Positions 25,220 to 32,669 of a stretch of DNA of 64,000 nucleotides are shown here, piece after piece. Under the pieces are notes generated by a model that searched no databases, had not been told where the DNA came from, and worked only from the letters and a program-made list of their open reading frames with translations. Numbering within the stretch: position 1 is the stretch's first letter; every line of letters starts with the position of its first letter. This DNA is from Methanocrinis alkalitolerans (GTDB lineage Archaea > Halobacteriota > Methanosarcinia > Methanotrichales > Methanotrichaceae): positions 1 through 64,000 of the forward strand of contig NZ_JARFPL010000002.1 of assembly GCF_029167205.1 (NCBI RefSeq), read 5' to 3'. The translations under genes and the position numbers were made by a program.

Positions 25220-25780
25220 TCAGGGCTCTGGCTTGAAGGTCCGGGGGTCGAGGGTGAGGGCGGACTCGCAGTAGGTGCAGATGGTATCGAGGCCCGTCCC
25301 GGACAGAACCGCCCTCTCCACCACCTCCGGGGGCGGTAGGTACTGGGTCATCTCCTCGCCGCAGAGGGGGCACCTTATCTTCAGCCACTCCAGGCTGGTG
25401 AGGTCCCGTATATTTAGTATCAGCTCGCCGAGGGCGTCGGAGTAGGTCTCGCGGGAAAATGATATCGGCTTTAAGTGCCTTATCATGACGGGCATCTCCG
25501 CCCCCGTCTCCAGGAGGGGTATCACCAATTGATCGATGCCGCAAGCAAAGCCGATCTCCTGGTTGACCCTTGGTGACACCACGCCGTCGAGGGTGAGGAC
25601 GGCGATGACGCAGTCACAGTGGCGAACCCCAAACCTCGCCCTCTCCCCCGGCGCCACCCCTCGGGCCCGCCGATAGATGGCGACGAAGCTCTCGATGCCC
25701 ACCCGCCAGAGGGCCTCGGCGACCTCCAGGGCGAGGGGCTCGTCCTCCTCAGAGTGGGTGATGTAGACTTTTGTGATCAT
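25220..25780 (-). CDS. TIR-like domain protein with C-terminal zinc ribbon
   Basis: A 186-aa protein. Residues 1-125 have the Toll/interleukin-receptor fold pattern: the first strand KVYITHSEEDE, helix LALEVAEALWRVGIE, the strand DCVIAVLTLDG and a Glu in VNQEIGFA at the position of the TIR catalytic glutamate. The C-terminus has two CxxC pairs (CPLC and CTYC) forming a probable zinc ribbon. The ATG at 25780 is chosen because the TIR fold begins there; an open extension to 25951 looks non-coding. Prokaryotic TIR proteins are often NAD-consuming defence effectors, but no partner gene is adjacent, so a defence role is inference. Confidence 0.7.
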   Translation of the reverse strand: MITKVYITHSEEDEPLALEVAEALWRVGIESFVAIYRRARGVAPGERARFGVRHCDCVIAVLTLDGVVSPRVNQEIGFACGIDQLVIPLLETGAEMPVMIRHLKPISFSRETYSDALGELILNIRDLTSLEWLKIRCPLCGEEMTQYLPPPEVVERAVLSGTGLDTICTYCESALTLDPRTFKPEP

Positions 25781-25859
25781 GAGATACGGACTCCGGAGGG
25801 GAGATGGGCGCGGGGGGTAATCACGGTTTCGGGTGAGTGGCGGATCAGGAGATGATCCG

Positions 25860-26039
25860 ATGAAGGCCATCCCCTTTGAGGAGGATGTCGCCGAGATTGA
25901 GAAGAAAAAGGGACAAAACGCAGTATCTATCTTCAGCCGTGCCCTGAGCAATTTAGCAGGTACCGCTCACCCTGACCGCTCCAAGGCATCGAGACGCTTC
26001 TGGTTTGCAAAGTCAAACCGCGCGCAAGATGAATTATAA
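25860..26039 (+). CDS. Doubtful small ORF
   Basis: A 59-codon reading frame with an ATG preceded by GGAG at a spacing of about 8. The predicted peptide is charged and basic at its C-terminus, with no recognised motif. It lies in a gene-poor, possibly degenerate stretch between the TIR-like gene and a broken ORF, so it may be a fragment of a lost gene rather than a working one. Confidence 0.2.
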   Translation: MKAIPFEEDVAEIEKKKGQNAVSIFSRALSNLAGTAHPDRSKASRRFWFAKSNRAQDEL

Positions 26040-26060
26040 GATTTATATATTATTAATTCT

Positions 26061-26534
26061 TTGAGGCGGTTTTATGAGGGGCACAGCGAGATCGAGATCT
26101 CCGGAGAGCTGGAGGATCGAGCGGCCAACAAGACCGTCAGCCGCCCCAGGATCAAGCTTTACCTCTTCATGGAATCAGACCTGAAACCGCCCTTTGAAAA
26201 GCAGGAGTTCGTAAAGCTGGCCTACGCCAGCCTCTCGATAAAAGAGATTGAGCGAAAGGCTGGAAGCCGCCTCCTACGCCATCTGCGAGTAAAAGAGCGT
26301 ATTCAAATGCCAGGAGGCTGCCGAGAGGGACGGGCCCATCAAACGCTTTGAGGAGACCATCTCCGACCGGGACGTATCAGAGAGGACGGTTACCACCCAC
26401 ATCTCCAAGTATGGGCTTGCAGGATACCATGGATGCCGACAACGAGACCGCGAGAAGCTTAATCAAAATGCATGCGGCCACAGCTTTCTGGTATTCAGAA
26501 GTCTTCGAGTCTTAGTTGGCCAGATTCCCTGAAA
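26061..26534 (+). pseudogene. Frameshifted remnant of an unknown protein gene
   Basis: Coding-like sequence starts with TTG at 26061 in one frame and continues to about residue 80. It then carries on in another frame from about 26305 to a TGA at 26532-26534. The second part includes RDVSERTVTTHISKYG, which looks like a helix-turn-helix segment. A single frameshift near 26300 would join them into one protein of roughly 155 residues. The family is not recognised. TATA-like sequence lies at 26041-26050. Confidence 0.35.
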
Positions 26535-26800
26535 TGCATGAATTCTATTGCTATTGATTTCCTCTTGAGAGTCACTAATGTATTATCGATCTAATGAGCC
26601 AAAAAACGCGCGAGGGTTCACTTCATCCCCGACCTAAAGGTCGGAGTATTCGTGACCCTCCACGCTCCCGAATTGATAAACAAAGAAGCTGTCCGCAGAG
26701 TACAGCTCCCCCGAGCCGAATAATGCCCAGTTTTGTTATTCGTTTTCTAGATCGTAGCGCTTTCGTCCCTTAGGCTGCAGATTTCGATCTTTATGCCCAT
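26535..26800. other. Gene-free region holding an IS605-end-like palindrome
   Basis: No coding gene is seen. The notable content is the nested palindrome at 26612-26660 (listed separately). The rest is unremarkable mixed sequence up to the stop of the secreted-protein gene at 26801. Confidence 0.4.
26612..26660. repeat. Nested palindrome resembling an IS200/IS605 right end
   Basis: An inner perfect inverted repeat (CCGACC at 26629-26634, loop TAAA, GGTCGG at 26639-26644) is nested in an outer imperfect one (GAGGGTTCAC at 26612-26621 with GTGACCCTC at 26652-26660). The wording TTCATCCCC-stem-GGAGTATTCGTGACC is like the 3' end structure found after tnpB in archaeal IS605-family elements. No tnpA or tnpB remains nearby. 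Confidence 0.45.
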
Positions 26801-27214
26801 TTATACTCTCTCTGCCTGGTAGGGGCCTGAAAGCTCCATCGAATCGCTGTCTCTATAGTAGAATTCGCCCTTAATCGTATCATCGTCAATCAGCCGCCCG
26901 TCCGTGAAGGATATAGTCACCAGGGGGTCACCTCCCCCTACGCTTCTCGTGGCCAGGTAGTACGCCTTAATCTTGCCGCTTTCGATCGTTCCGAAGATTA
27001 TCCCGCCATACTCCTCCCCCGAGGGACTAACCTCTACAGAGAAAGATCCGATAATATTGTTTCCAACTTGCTGTATGTTGGCTGTCATTAACTCCTCCAC
27101 AGGGCCGAAACTGTAGGAGGACTCCCAGGTTCCTGTAACGTCGCTCAGGCCGACACACGGATAGATTAAGGTCGCCAATGCGAATATTATAACTGACCAT
27201 TTGACCATTCTCAT
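26801..27214 (-). CDS. Hypothetical secreted protein
   Basis: A 137-aa protein with a signal peptide (hydrophobic segment about residues 4-22, ending near CVGLSD). The mature part is predominantly beta strand and begins VTGTWESSYSFGP, reminiscent of small lipocalin-like or exported beta-barrel domains; no family is recognised with confidence. A single Cys in the signal region does not form a clear lipobox. The ATG at 27214 is chosen because GGATGTGATC, a strong archaeal Shine-Dalgarno, ends 3 nt upstream. It stands alone in an AT-rich region. Confidence 0.55.
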   Translation of the reverse strand: MRMVKWSVIIFALATLIYPCVGLSDVTGTWESSYSFGPVEELMTANIQQVGNNIIGSFSVEVSPSGEEYGGIIFGTIESGKIKAYYLATRSVGGGDPLVTISFTDGRLIDDDTIKGEFYYRDSDSMELSGPYQAERV

Positions 27215-27510
27215 TCTGATCACATCCGAACCGTTTCCATCTTACTCGCCTTTCAGTAATATTAATATTTTCCTCGAATGTCTTGAAGAAAAAATTTTGT
27301 ATAAAACTATATCATAATATTTTTAATTCCCCTGAGTTTGATACGAGTACAAAACTATAACAGACAAGAACCGCCGTGTTCACACATTTTGTAACAATAT
27401 TATTTATTTTATTAAAATTATATATTATGCGCGGCATTCTTCAAACTGTGGCCCAGGGCTGCGATGAGACCTAACGACTAAAAATGGGTCTGCTTATGGA
27501 TAAATCAAGT
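27215..27510. other. AT-rich intergenic region
   Basis: About 300 bp of strongly AT-rich sequence with several TATA-like stretches (around 27305-27320 and 27400-27425). It carries the promoter of the leftward secreted-protein gene. No gene or structured RNA is recognised. Confidence 0.4.
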
Positions 27511-28425
27511 CTACATTAATCTAAAAATATTAATAATTATTATATACAGCGCGCTTGCTAGAACCCATTCACCGTCCACGAAATAATCCAGCTGCAAAGG
27601 GTTCCTCCTTTCTCTAAAGTGAATCGTGTAAACGTATCCGTACAAGACCATAAATGCAATAAGCAGTTTAATCCCATCTGGAACAAAGGGGATTAGCAGC
27701 AGAAGAGTGCTGTTAATGCCCAGAAGTATGATCAAGGTTCTTCTAACGCCAAGAATCACAGGCATCGTTTTAATCCCCATCTCTTGATCGCCTTTTACAT
27801 CTCTTATATCGAAAAGCACCGTGTTTATGAAATACTTTACTGAAACAAAATAAAATATGAATAATATATTACTATTTAACATATCGATCGTGCCAACTGC
27901 AGGAAGTAGAACGACCACCAGTGCCCAAGATAAAGCTACAACGAAGTTCTTCATCACTGGGATATCTTTAAGCCTCGGGATGCACGGTATTAATTTGGAG
28001 CCGTATATGGCGTTCGTGACTAGAGGGATAAACACCACTGGGATGGCTGAGGGTTTTGCCAAGACCGTTAAAACTATTGCGAGCAAATAAGCACCCAGAG
28101 CGCTGAAAAGGACGATATTTTTCCTGCGAGATATGAATCTTGTTCTTTCGGGCATATTGATTTCGTCTTCTTTCACATCCGTGAACTTGTTCAGGCTATA
28201 GACGCTGAATACCACTAGAAATACAACGAAGCATATCTCTAAATTAGGCGTCAATCCTAGAAGAATGTGGGTTATATATGTCACGAAGAACCCAGTTATA
28301 CCTATCCAAATCGAGCTTATGCTAAGCAACGTTAGTATGCTATTTAGCATCGCAAAAAAGCGGGTTACCAAATCAGCAAAATTTTTATAAGTTTGCTTTT
28401 TCTGGCTTACCACATTTCCAGCCAT
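27511..28425 (-). CDS. UbiA-family prenyltransferase
   Basis: An integral membrane protein (304 aa) with about eight to nine transmembrane helices. It has the two Asp-rich motifs of UbiA prenyltransferases: NKFTDVKED near residues 79-87, and DIRDVKGDQE near 207-216 in the second half. These bind the magnesium-diphosphate of an isoprenoid donor. The aromatic or lipid acceptor is unknown; relatives include geranylgeranylglyceryl phosphate, quinone and chlorophyll-type synthases. The gene is AT-rich compared with the core genes, which suggests transfer. It stands alone between a secreted protein and a regulator. Confidence 0.85.
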   Translation of the reverse strand: MAGNVVSQKKQTYKNFADLVTRFFAMLNSILTLLSISSIWIGITGFFVTYITHILLGLTPNLEICFVVFLVVFSVYSLNKFTDVKEDEINMPERTRFISRRKNIVLFSALGAYLLAIVLTVLAKPSAIPVVFIPLVTNAIYGSKLIPCIPRLKDIPVMKNFVVALSWALVVVLLPAVGTIDMLNSNILFIFYFVSVKYFINTVLFDIRDVKGDQEMGIKTMPVILGVRRTLIILLGINSTLLLLIPFVPDGIKLLIAFMVLYGYVYTIHFRERRNPLQLDYFVDGEWVLASALYIIIINIFRLM

Positions 28426-28701
28426 AATGGTTTATGAGCAATTTTACCGGATTTGAACATTTCTCTTCGTTATTGACAACATTATGAATAGCAAGCTATA
28501 TTTCGATAATCAGGCAATATTGCCGGGCAATAAAAAGCGGCTATGCTGTAATTGTAGAACAAGGATCGCTTCGTCTTGCGAGTATATATAATTTTGGAAT
28601 CCGTGTTTCGGATTTGAAATACATGTTACAATAAATATATTTCTTTAGTTTTTATCGAATGCCCCGCAGATCTGCTGCGGGGTGCACCGCCGCCAGTTTG
28701 A
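28426..28701. other. AT-rich intergenic region with a GC hairpin
   Basis: No gene is seen. An 8-bp hairpin, CCCCGCAG (28662-28669) with CTGCGGGG (28675-28682), lies 20 nt beyond the stop of the leftward regulator gene and may act as a terminator or mRNA 3'-end structure. Confidence 0.4.
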
Positions 28702-29505
28702 CTATAGCGGCTTAGACATTTTATTGTAATATTCGAAAAGCTCATTCCCCCATGAAACTGCCGAATCTCCAATGCAGATCAAATCGCTCCCCAGATCATA
28801 ATTACCATCAAGTCGAAATAGGCCTAAAGAAAGAAACGAATCTGTTACTGTAAACCCGATGGTTGTCTCTCTATCTAAAGACCTTATGACTACGTTATCA
28901 TATCCTTTGACTTCACGGAAAGCGGGGGCATAATCTTTAATTAGTGCCTTGATGACCTTCGGTGTTAATATCAGATTGATACGTGCTCCCGTTTTGGCGA
29001 CCTCTATAATTGTATCAGGATACGCTGGAATAACATATGGTGAGACACCCTTGATCATCTTTGATCTTTTCAATCCTGATACGAAATGTTCTGTCGTCTT
29101 TAGAATTGATGTGGGATCTGACTCGATCATCTCTGATTTAGAGAGCATTCCGATATCCTTTAACAAATGTGATGGTATTCCTGCAATGTCGTGAGTTAGC
29201 CAAAACTTCTTATGTTGCTCCTGCACCAAGGCGAAGTCAATCGCATCCATAAGACGATATCCCTGCATTTTACCTAGATTTGTTAAAGAATAGCTATTTT
29301 GTGTACTCTTTTCCACCAAATCGGACGCCATCATATCTTTTATAGAGTGGAGAATCGTGGTGACCCTCGCTCCCAGCTTTTTCTCAAGTTCACTTGCTGA
29401 CATTTCGCCTTCCAACAGGCTGAGAATAACCTGAGTTCGTACCTTAGAGCGGGTAAAACCTTTGAGATACTCCTCGGTCAGATCATATCTATTTAGCAAA
29501 TCCAC
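28702..29505 (-). CDS. Winged-helix transcriptional regulator with DUF1724 (methanogen output) domain
   Basis: A 267-aa regulator. The N-terminal winged helix-turn-helix is about residues 15-85 (ASELEKKLGARVTTILHSIKDM). The C-terminal DUF1724 domain, common in Methanosarcinales, extends from about 90 to 260 and ends with the characteristic AVSWGNELFEYY. The GTG start is supported by GAGGGGG upstream. It resembles the first 270 residues of the FilR1-like protein at 48402-49757 but lacks the receiver domain. It is more AT-rich than that paralogue. Ligand and targets are unknown. Confidence 0.85.
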   Translation of the reverse strand: MDLLNRYDLTEEYLKGFTRSKVRTQVILSLLEGEMSASELEKKLGARVTTILHSIKDMMASDLVEKSTQNSYSLTNLGKMQGYRLMDAIDFALVQEQHKKFWLTHDIAGIPSHLLKDIGMLSKSEMIESDPTSILKTTEHFVSGLKRSKMIKGVSPYVIPAYPDTIIEVAKTGARINLILTPKVIKALIKDYAPAFREVKGYDNVVIRSLDRETTIGFTVTDSFLSLGLFRLDGNYDLGSDLICIGDSAVSWGNELFEYYNKMSKPL

Positions 29506-29667
29506 GTTATAGCCCCCTCTATGAGACTACTTTGATCCCAGTAACCATTTTTGTACAATCGATCTCATAGCTTATAAAAATTACCGATAGATTGGTCCAT
29601 CAAAAAAAGATGCTAAATTACAGCGAGGCACCCCGCAACAGAGATGGTGGTATTTGATAAACATGAG

Positions 29668-29739
29668 TGCGGCTGCCGGGAATCGAACCCGGGCTACGAG
29701 CTTGGGAAGCTCATGTCCTAACCCCTGGACCACAGCCGC
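29668..29739 (-). tRNA. tRNA-Gly(CCC)
   Basis: A 72-nt tRNA. The acceptor GCGGCTG pairs with CAGCCGC with discriminator A; the D stem is GTCC/GGAC; the anticodon stem TGAGC/GCTCG holds loop TTCCCAA (anticodon CCC); the T arm is around TTCGATT. No intron and no encoded CCA. Confidence 0.95.
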
Positions 29740-29773
29740 TCGGGATGGCCTTGGAGGCCATATCTCATAAAGC

Positions 29774-30922
29774 TTATGCTTTGGGGTGGGATGAGATGAT
29801 CTCCTCGAAGGCCGAGATGACCGCCTTCAGATCCTCCCGGGGCAGTTGGTAGCAGCTCAGCTTGAACTGCCTCGTCAGCCCCGGCTTTATCCCGAAGATA
29901 TCCCTCTTCTTCAGCTCTCGATAGAGGAAATATCGCCCCTTCTTCGCGGTCTTAGATATCTCGTAGAGGACCTGGGACTTAAAGAACATGAGATCGTGGC
30001 CGTGGGGCCGGTCCCCCATAAGGTCCATGCCGAGCTTCTCCATTTCCCCTGCAAACCATCGGGCCTTCTCCACCTCTTCGTCCCAGAGCTTTGTCCTCGC
30101 GACGACGGCGGGAAAGCTCGCCATCATCGTCATGATTCCGGCGCCCCGGAGGGTGCAGCCGAGCATCTCCAGCTCCTTATTGGGGACGAGCTTCGACCTT
30201 CTGAATATCCTCGATCCCAGCTCCTCGGTGGCGCCGATGACCCCTATGGGCCCCGACGAAGCCATCGACTTGTGGCCGCTTCCTATGATCACGTCCGCGC
30301 CGAGGCTCTTCGCGCCGACGGGCATCCTCCCCACCGAATAGGCGCCGTTGACGACCAGAGGGACGGCCTCATCGTGACAGATCTCCGAGACCGCCTTCGG
30401 CTCCACCAGGTTGCCGTAGTTTCCGTCCGGATATGTGAGGACGGCCATCCCCACCCTCTCGCCTCGCCCCATCACCCTCTCCATCGCCTCCTGGTAACCC
30501 TGGGGGTCTACCCTATAATGGGGCCCTTCGCCGGCGGGAACCAGCTCCACCTTCAGCCCCGCAAGCTCCGCGGCGAGGTGAGTGGTATAGTGAGCGTTGC
30601 CGTCGGCCACCACCGTCTCCCCCGCGCCGCAGAGGGCGTGCATAGCGGCGAAGATCCCCTCCCTCGCCCCGTGGGTTATCCTGACCTGGTCGGCCTCGAG
30701 AAACTCAGGGAGGACCTGGTGGACGAACTCTTTTATCGGCGGGTTCTCGATCCCCTCCAGAGATCCGGTGCAGAAGTCGCAGACGGAGTAGCCGTCGGCC
30801 CACTCCATCATCGCCTCTCTCGCCTCCGGGGTGAGAACCCCCCCCCGCTGGAGAGGGTCAATGTTTATCGCCCCCGTGGTGCTCCTCTTCAGGCATCTGA
30901 ACTTATCGAGGTTGTCGAGCAT
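29774..30922 (-). CDS. pscS: O-phospho-L-seryl-tRNA:Cys-tRNA synthase (SepCysS)
   Basis: A PLP enzyme (382 aa) that converts Sep-tRNA(Cys) to Cys-tRNA(Cys), the second step of the indirect cysteine pathway of methanogens. It has an aminotransferase-like fold with the PLP lysine at Lys218 in GSGHKSMASSGP. The family cysteines lie in VCDFC (Cys48, Cys51) and in MLGCTLRG. The partner phosphoseryl-tRNA synthetase (SepRS) must be elsewhere. The gene is monocistronic and appears leaderless: a TATA box lies 30 nt before the ATG. It is divergent from the glycerophosphodiesterase gene. Confidence 0.96.
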   Translation of the reverse strand: MLDNLDKFRCLKRSTTGAINIDPLQRGGVLTPEAREAMMEWADGYSVCDFCTGSLEGIENPPIKEFVHQVLPEFLEADQVRITHGAREGIFAAMHALCGAGETVVADGNAHYTTHLAAELAGLKVELVPAGEGPHYRVDPQGYQEAMERVMGRGERVGMAVLTYPDGNYGNLVEPKAVSEICHDEAVPLVVNGAYSVGRMPVGAKSLGADVIIGSGHKSMASSGPIGVIGATEELGSRIFRRSKLVPNKELEMLGCTLRGAGIMTMMASFPAVVARTKLWDEEVEKARWFAGEMEKLGMDLMGDRPHGHDLMFFKSQVLYEISKTAKKGRYFLYRELKKRDIFGIKPGLTRQFKLSCYQLPREDLKAVISAFEEIISSHPKA

Positions 30923-30947
30923 CTCTGCTGAGTTTGCAGCCGCCTAC

Positions 30948-30956
30948 GGTATAACC
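30948..30956 (-). promoter_or_regulatory. TATA box for pscS
   Basis: GGTTATACC on the minus strand is centred 30 nt upstream of the pscS ATG at 30922, predicting a leaderless or nearly leaderless mRNA. Confidence 0.45.
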
Positions 30957-30996
30957 CTTACCCTGGTTCGGATCGACTCGCCCTTGGAGAAAAGGT

Positions 30997-31004
30997 GATA
31001 TATC
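30997..31004 (+). promoter_or_regulatory. TATA box for the glycerophosphodiesterase gene
   Basis: GATATATC is centred 26 nt upstream of the ATG at 31026, predicting a leaderless transcript. It lies back to back with the pscS promoter. Confidence 0.45.
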
Positions 31005-31025
31005 TTCTCAAGAGACCTGGTCATG

Positions 31026-31961
31026 ATGTCAACGGTCATCGGCCACCGAGGCGCCAGATCGGTCGCCCCGGAGAACACCCTGGGATCGATCCGCGCCGCC
31101 GAAAGGTGTGGCGCCGATTTCGTGGAGGTGGACGTCCGCCTCTCAAAGGACGGCATTCTGGTGGTGATCCACGACGACACCGCCGACCGTACCACCGATG
31201 GGACGGGGAGGGTGGAGGAGATGACCCTGGAGGAGATCAGGCTCCTGGACGCCGGGTCAGGCGAGAGGATCCCCACCCTCGCCCAGGCGGCTGACCTCGC
31301 CGAAGAGCTGGACCTGGGGATCGTCGTCGAGATGAAGGAGGAGGGGCTCGAAGATCTGGTGGTCAGGGAGGTTGAAGGAAGAAGGGCGATCGTCACATCC
31401 TTCTTCCACGAATCGGTCCGCGAGATCAAGGAGCTGGGAGATATAAGGACCGGGATCATCATATCATCCCTTCCCATAAGCCCCATCGATCTCGCCCTCG
31501 AGGCGAAGGCAGAGGCCATATTCCCGAGGTTGACGAACCCCAACCTCTTCAAGAAGGCTCACCGGGTGGGGATCGAGGTATATCCCTGGACCGTAAACGA
31601 TCCGGATCAGGTCCGCTGGCTCAGGAGGCTTGGGGCCGACGGCATCGTCACCGACGATCCCTGCGCGATCCGAAAGGCCGCCGACGAGCCGGTCACCAAC
31701 GTGGAGGCCGGAGAGTGCCAGTACTACCCCTGCCATCACTTCGAAGAGCAGGACTGCACCCACTGCTTCTGCCCCCTCTACCCCTGCAGAGACCCCGAGC
31801 TCGGCAAGTTCATCAAGACTAAGAGGGGAAAGAGGCTCTGGTCCTGCGTCGACTGCGCCCTCGTCCACAGGCCGATGGTCGCCCGATACCTCAGCGAGCA
31901 CCCCGAAGCGACAGCCGAAGAGCTGAAGAGGGTGGACAGGGGCGGAGACGACGCATCATGA
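31026..31961 (+). CDS. Glycerophosphodiester phosphodiesterase fused to a Cys-rich small domain
   Basis: A 311-aa protein of two parts. Residues 1-225 are a GDPD TIM barrel: GHRGA near the start, the metal-binding FVEVDVRLSKDG and IHDDTADRTTDG, and the C-terminal VNDPDQVRWLRRLGADGIVTDDP. It would hydrolyse glycerophosphodiesters to glycerol phosphate and alcohol. Residues 240-300 form a Cys-rich small domain (CQYYPCHHFEEQDCTHCFC, then CR and SCVDC), a likely metal-binding module known elsewhere as a stand-alone domain. The fusion is unusual. The start is the second of two adjacent ATGs, chosen by TATA distance. Confidence 0.88.
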   Translation: MSTVIGHRGARSVAPENTLGSIRAAERCGADFVEVDVRLSKDGILVVIHDDTADRTTDGTGRVEEMTLEEIRLLDAGSGERIPTLAQAADLAEELDLGIVVEMKEEGLEDLVVREVEGRRAIVTSFFHESVREIKELGDIRTGIIISSLPISPIDLALEAKAEAIFPRLTNPNLFKKAHRVGIEVYPWTVNDPDQVRWLRRLGADGIVTDDPCAIRKAADEPVTNVEAGECQYYPCHHFEEQDCTHCFCPLYPCRDPELGKFIKTKRGKRLWSCVDCALVHRPMVARYLSEHPEATAEELKRVDRGGDDAS

Positions 31962-32072
31962 AAAACGCCCGATTCTGCCCATATTGAAGAGCCAGCCAAA
32001 ATCCGCCCCCAATGGAGGATCGGCATTCTAGACGGAAAGATTTATGCATGTACGGTGTATAAGGCCGGTATT

Positions 32073-32627
32073 ATGAGAAGAATTCTGGTAATCATGGTTG
32101 CAGCTCTAGCCCTATTGCAGGCGTGGTCTGTAATAGGGCAGGAGGCTACAGACCCTAGCCGCCTCGGTTCAGGGCAGGAGACTCAAGACTACCTAGCCCT
32201 CGGTTCTGATATGGACGCCCCGGCGGGCCTCCTGGACTTTTTGAACGACACCGTCAACGATACCGCCAACGACACAGTCAATGATACGGTGAACGATACG
32301 GTCGACGCACCCCTGATCGACGCTAACCTCTCGACGACGAGCAGCCAGGGCGCTTTCCTCGACCTGCCCATAAACGAGAGCCTCATTGACACCAACCTTT
32401 CGACGACAAGCAGCCAGGGTGCTTTCCTCGACCTGCCCGTAAACGAGAGCCTCATCGACACCAACGACCCAGGTACCCTCACTCAGAGGTCATTCCTCCT
32501 GGATCAGACGATGGTGGCTCCCGAGCCTTTCTTCAAGAAGGGTCAGATGATGGGCAGCGGATCTGAGGACTCATCCGCAGACCAGCCACCGTCCTTCTAC
32601 AGTAAGGGCCGCATGATGGGAACCTAG
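32073..32627 (+). CDS. Small secreted repeat protein
   Basis: A 184-aa protein with a signal peptide (MRRILVIMVAALALL, cleavage near IGQEA). The mature part is low-complexity and acidic. There are five NDTV-type tetrapeptides in a row (potential N-glycosylation sites), two copies of a 23-residue LSTTSSQGAFLDLP unit, and near the end two related motifs, FFKKGQMMG and FYSKGRMMG. There is no membrane anchor. The start at 32073 puts the signal peptide at the N-terminus. Homologues are unknown to me; a cell-surface or sheath role is a guess. Confidence 0.6.
   Translation: MRRILVIMVAALALLQAWSVIGQEATDPSRLGSGQETQDYLALGSDMDAPAGLLDFLNDTVNDTANDTVNDTVNDTVDAPLIDANLSTTSSQGAFLDLPINESLIDTNLSTTSSQGAFLDLPVNESLIDTNDPGTLTQRSFLLDQTMVAPEPFFKKGQMMGSGSEDSSADQPPSFYSKGRMMGT
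32244..32303 (+). repeat. Five 12-bp repeats (NDTV coding)
   Basis: Five tandem 12-bp units of the form AACGAYACSGTC encode Asn-Asp-Thr-Val/Ala, inside the small secreted protein gene. Confidence 0.85.
32313..32450 (+). repeat. Two 69-bp tandem repeats
   Basis: Two adjacent 69-bp units (32313-32381 and 32382-32450) encode near-identical 23-residue segments of the small secreted protein. Confidence 0.85.
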
Positions 32628-32669
32628 ATCTGGTCGAGGGGAAGATTTAGATGGGGATGATCGGTCGGG

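Noticed and set aside
25781..25951. N-terminal extension of the TIR-like gene
   Set aside because: The extra residues are Pro/Ser/Arg-rich with no structure, and the TIR first strand starts at the ATG at 25780.
29846..30931. 361-codon plus-strand frame opposite pscS
   Set aside because: Complete antisense overlap with a well supported PLP enzyme.
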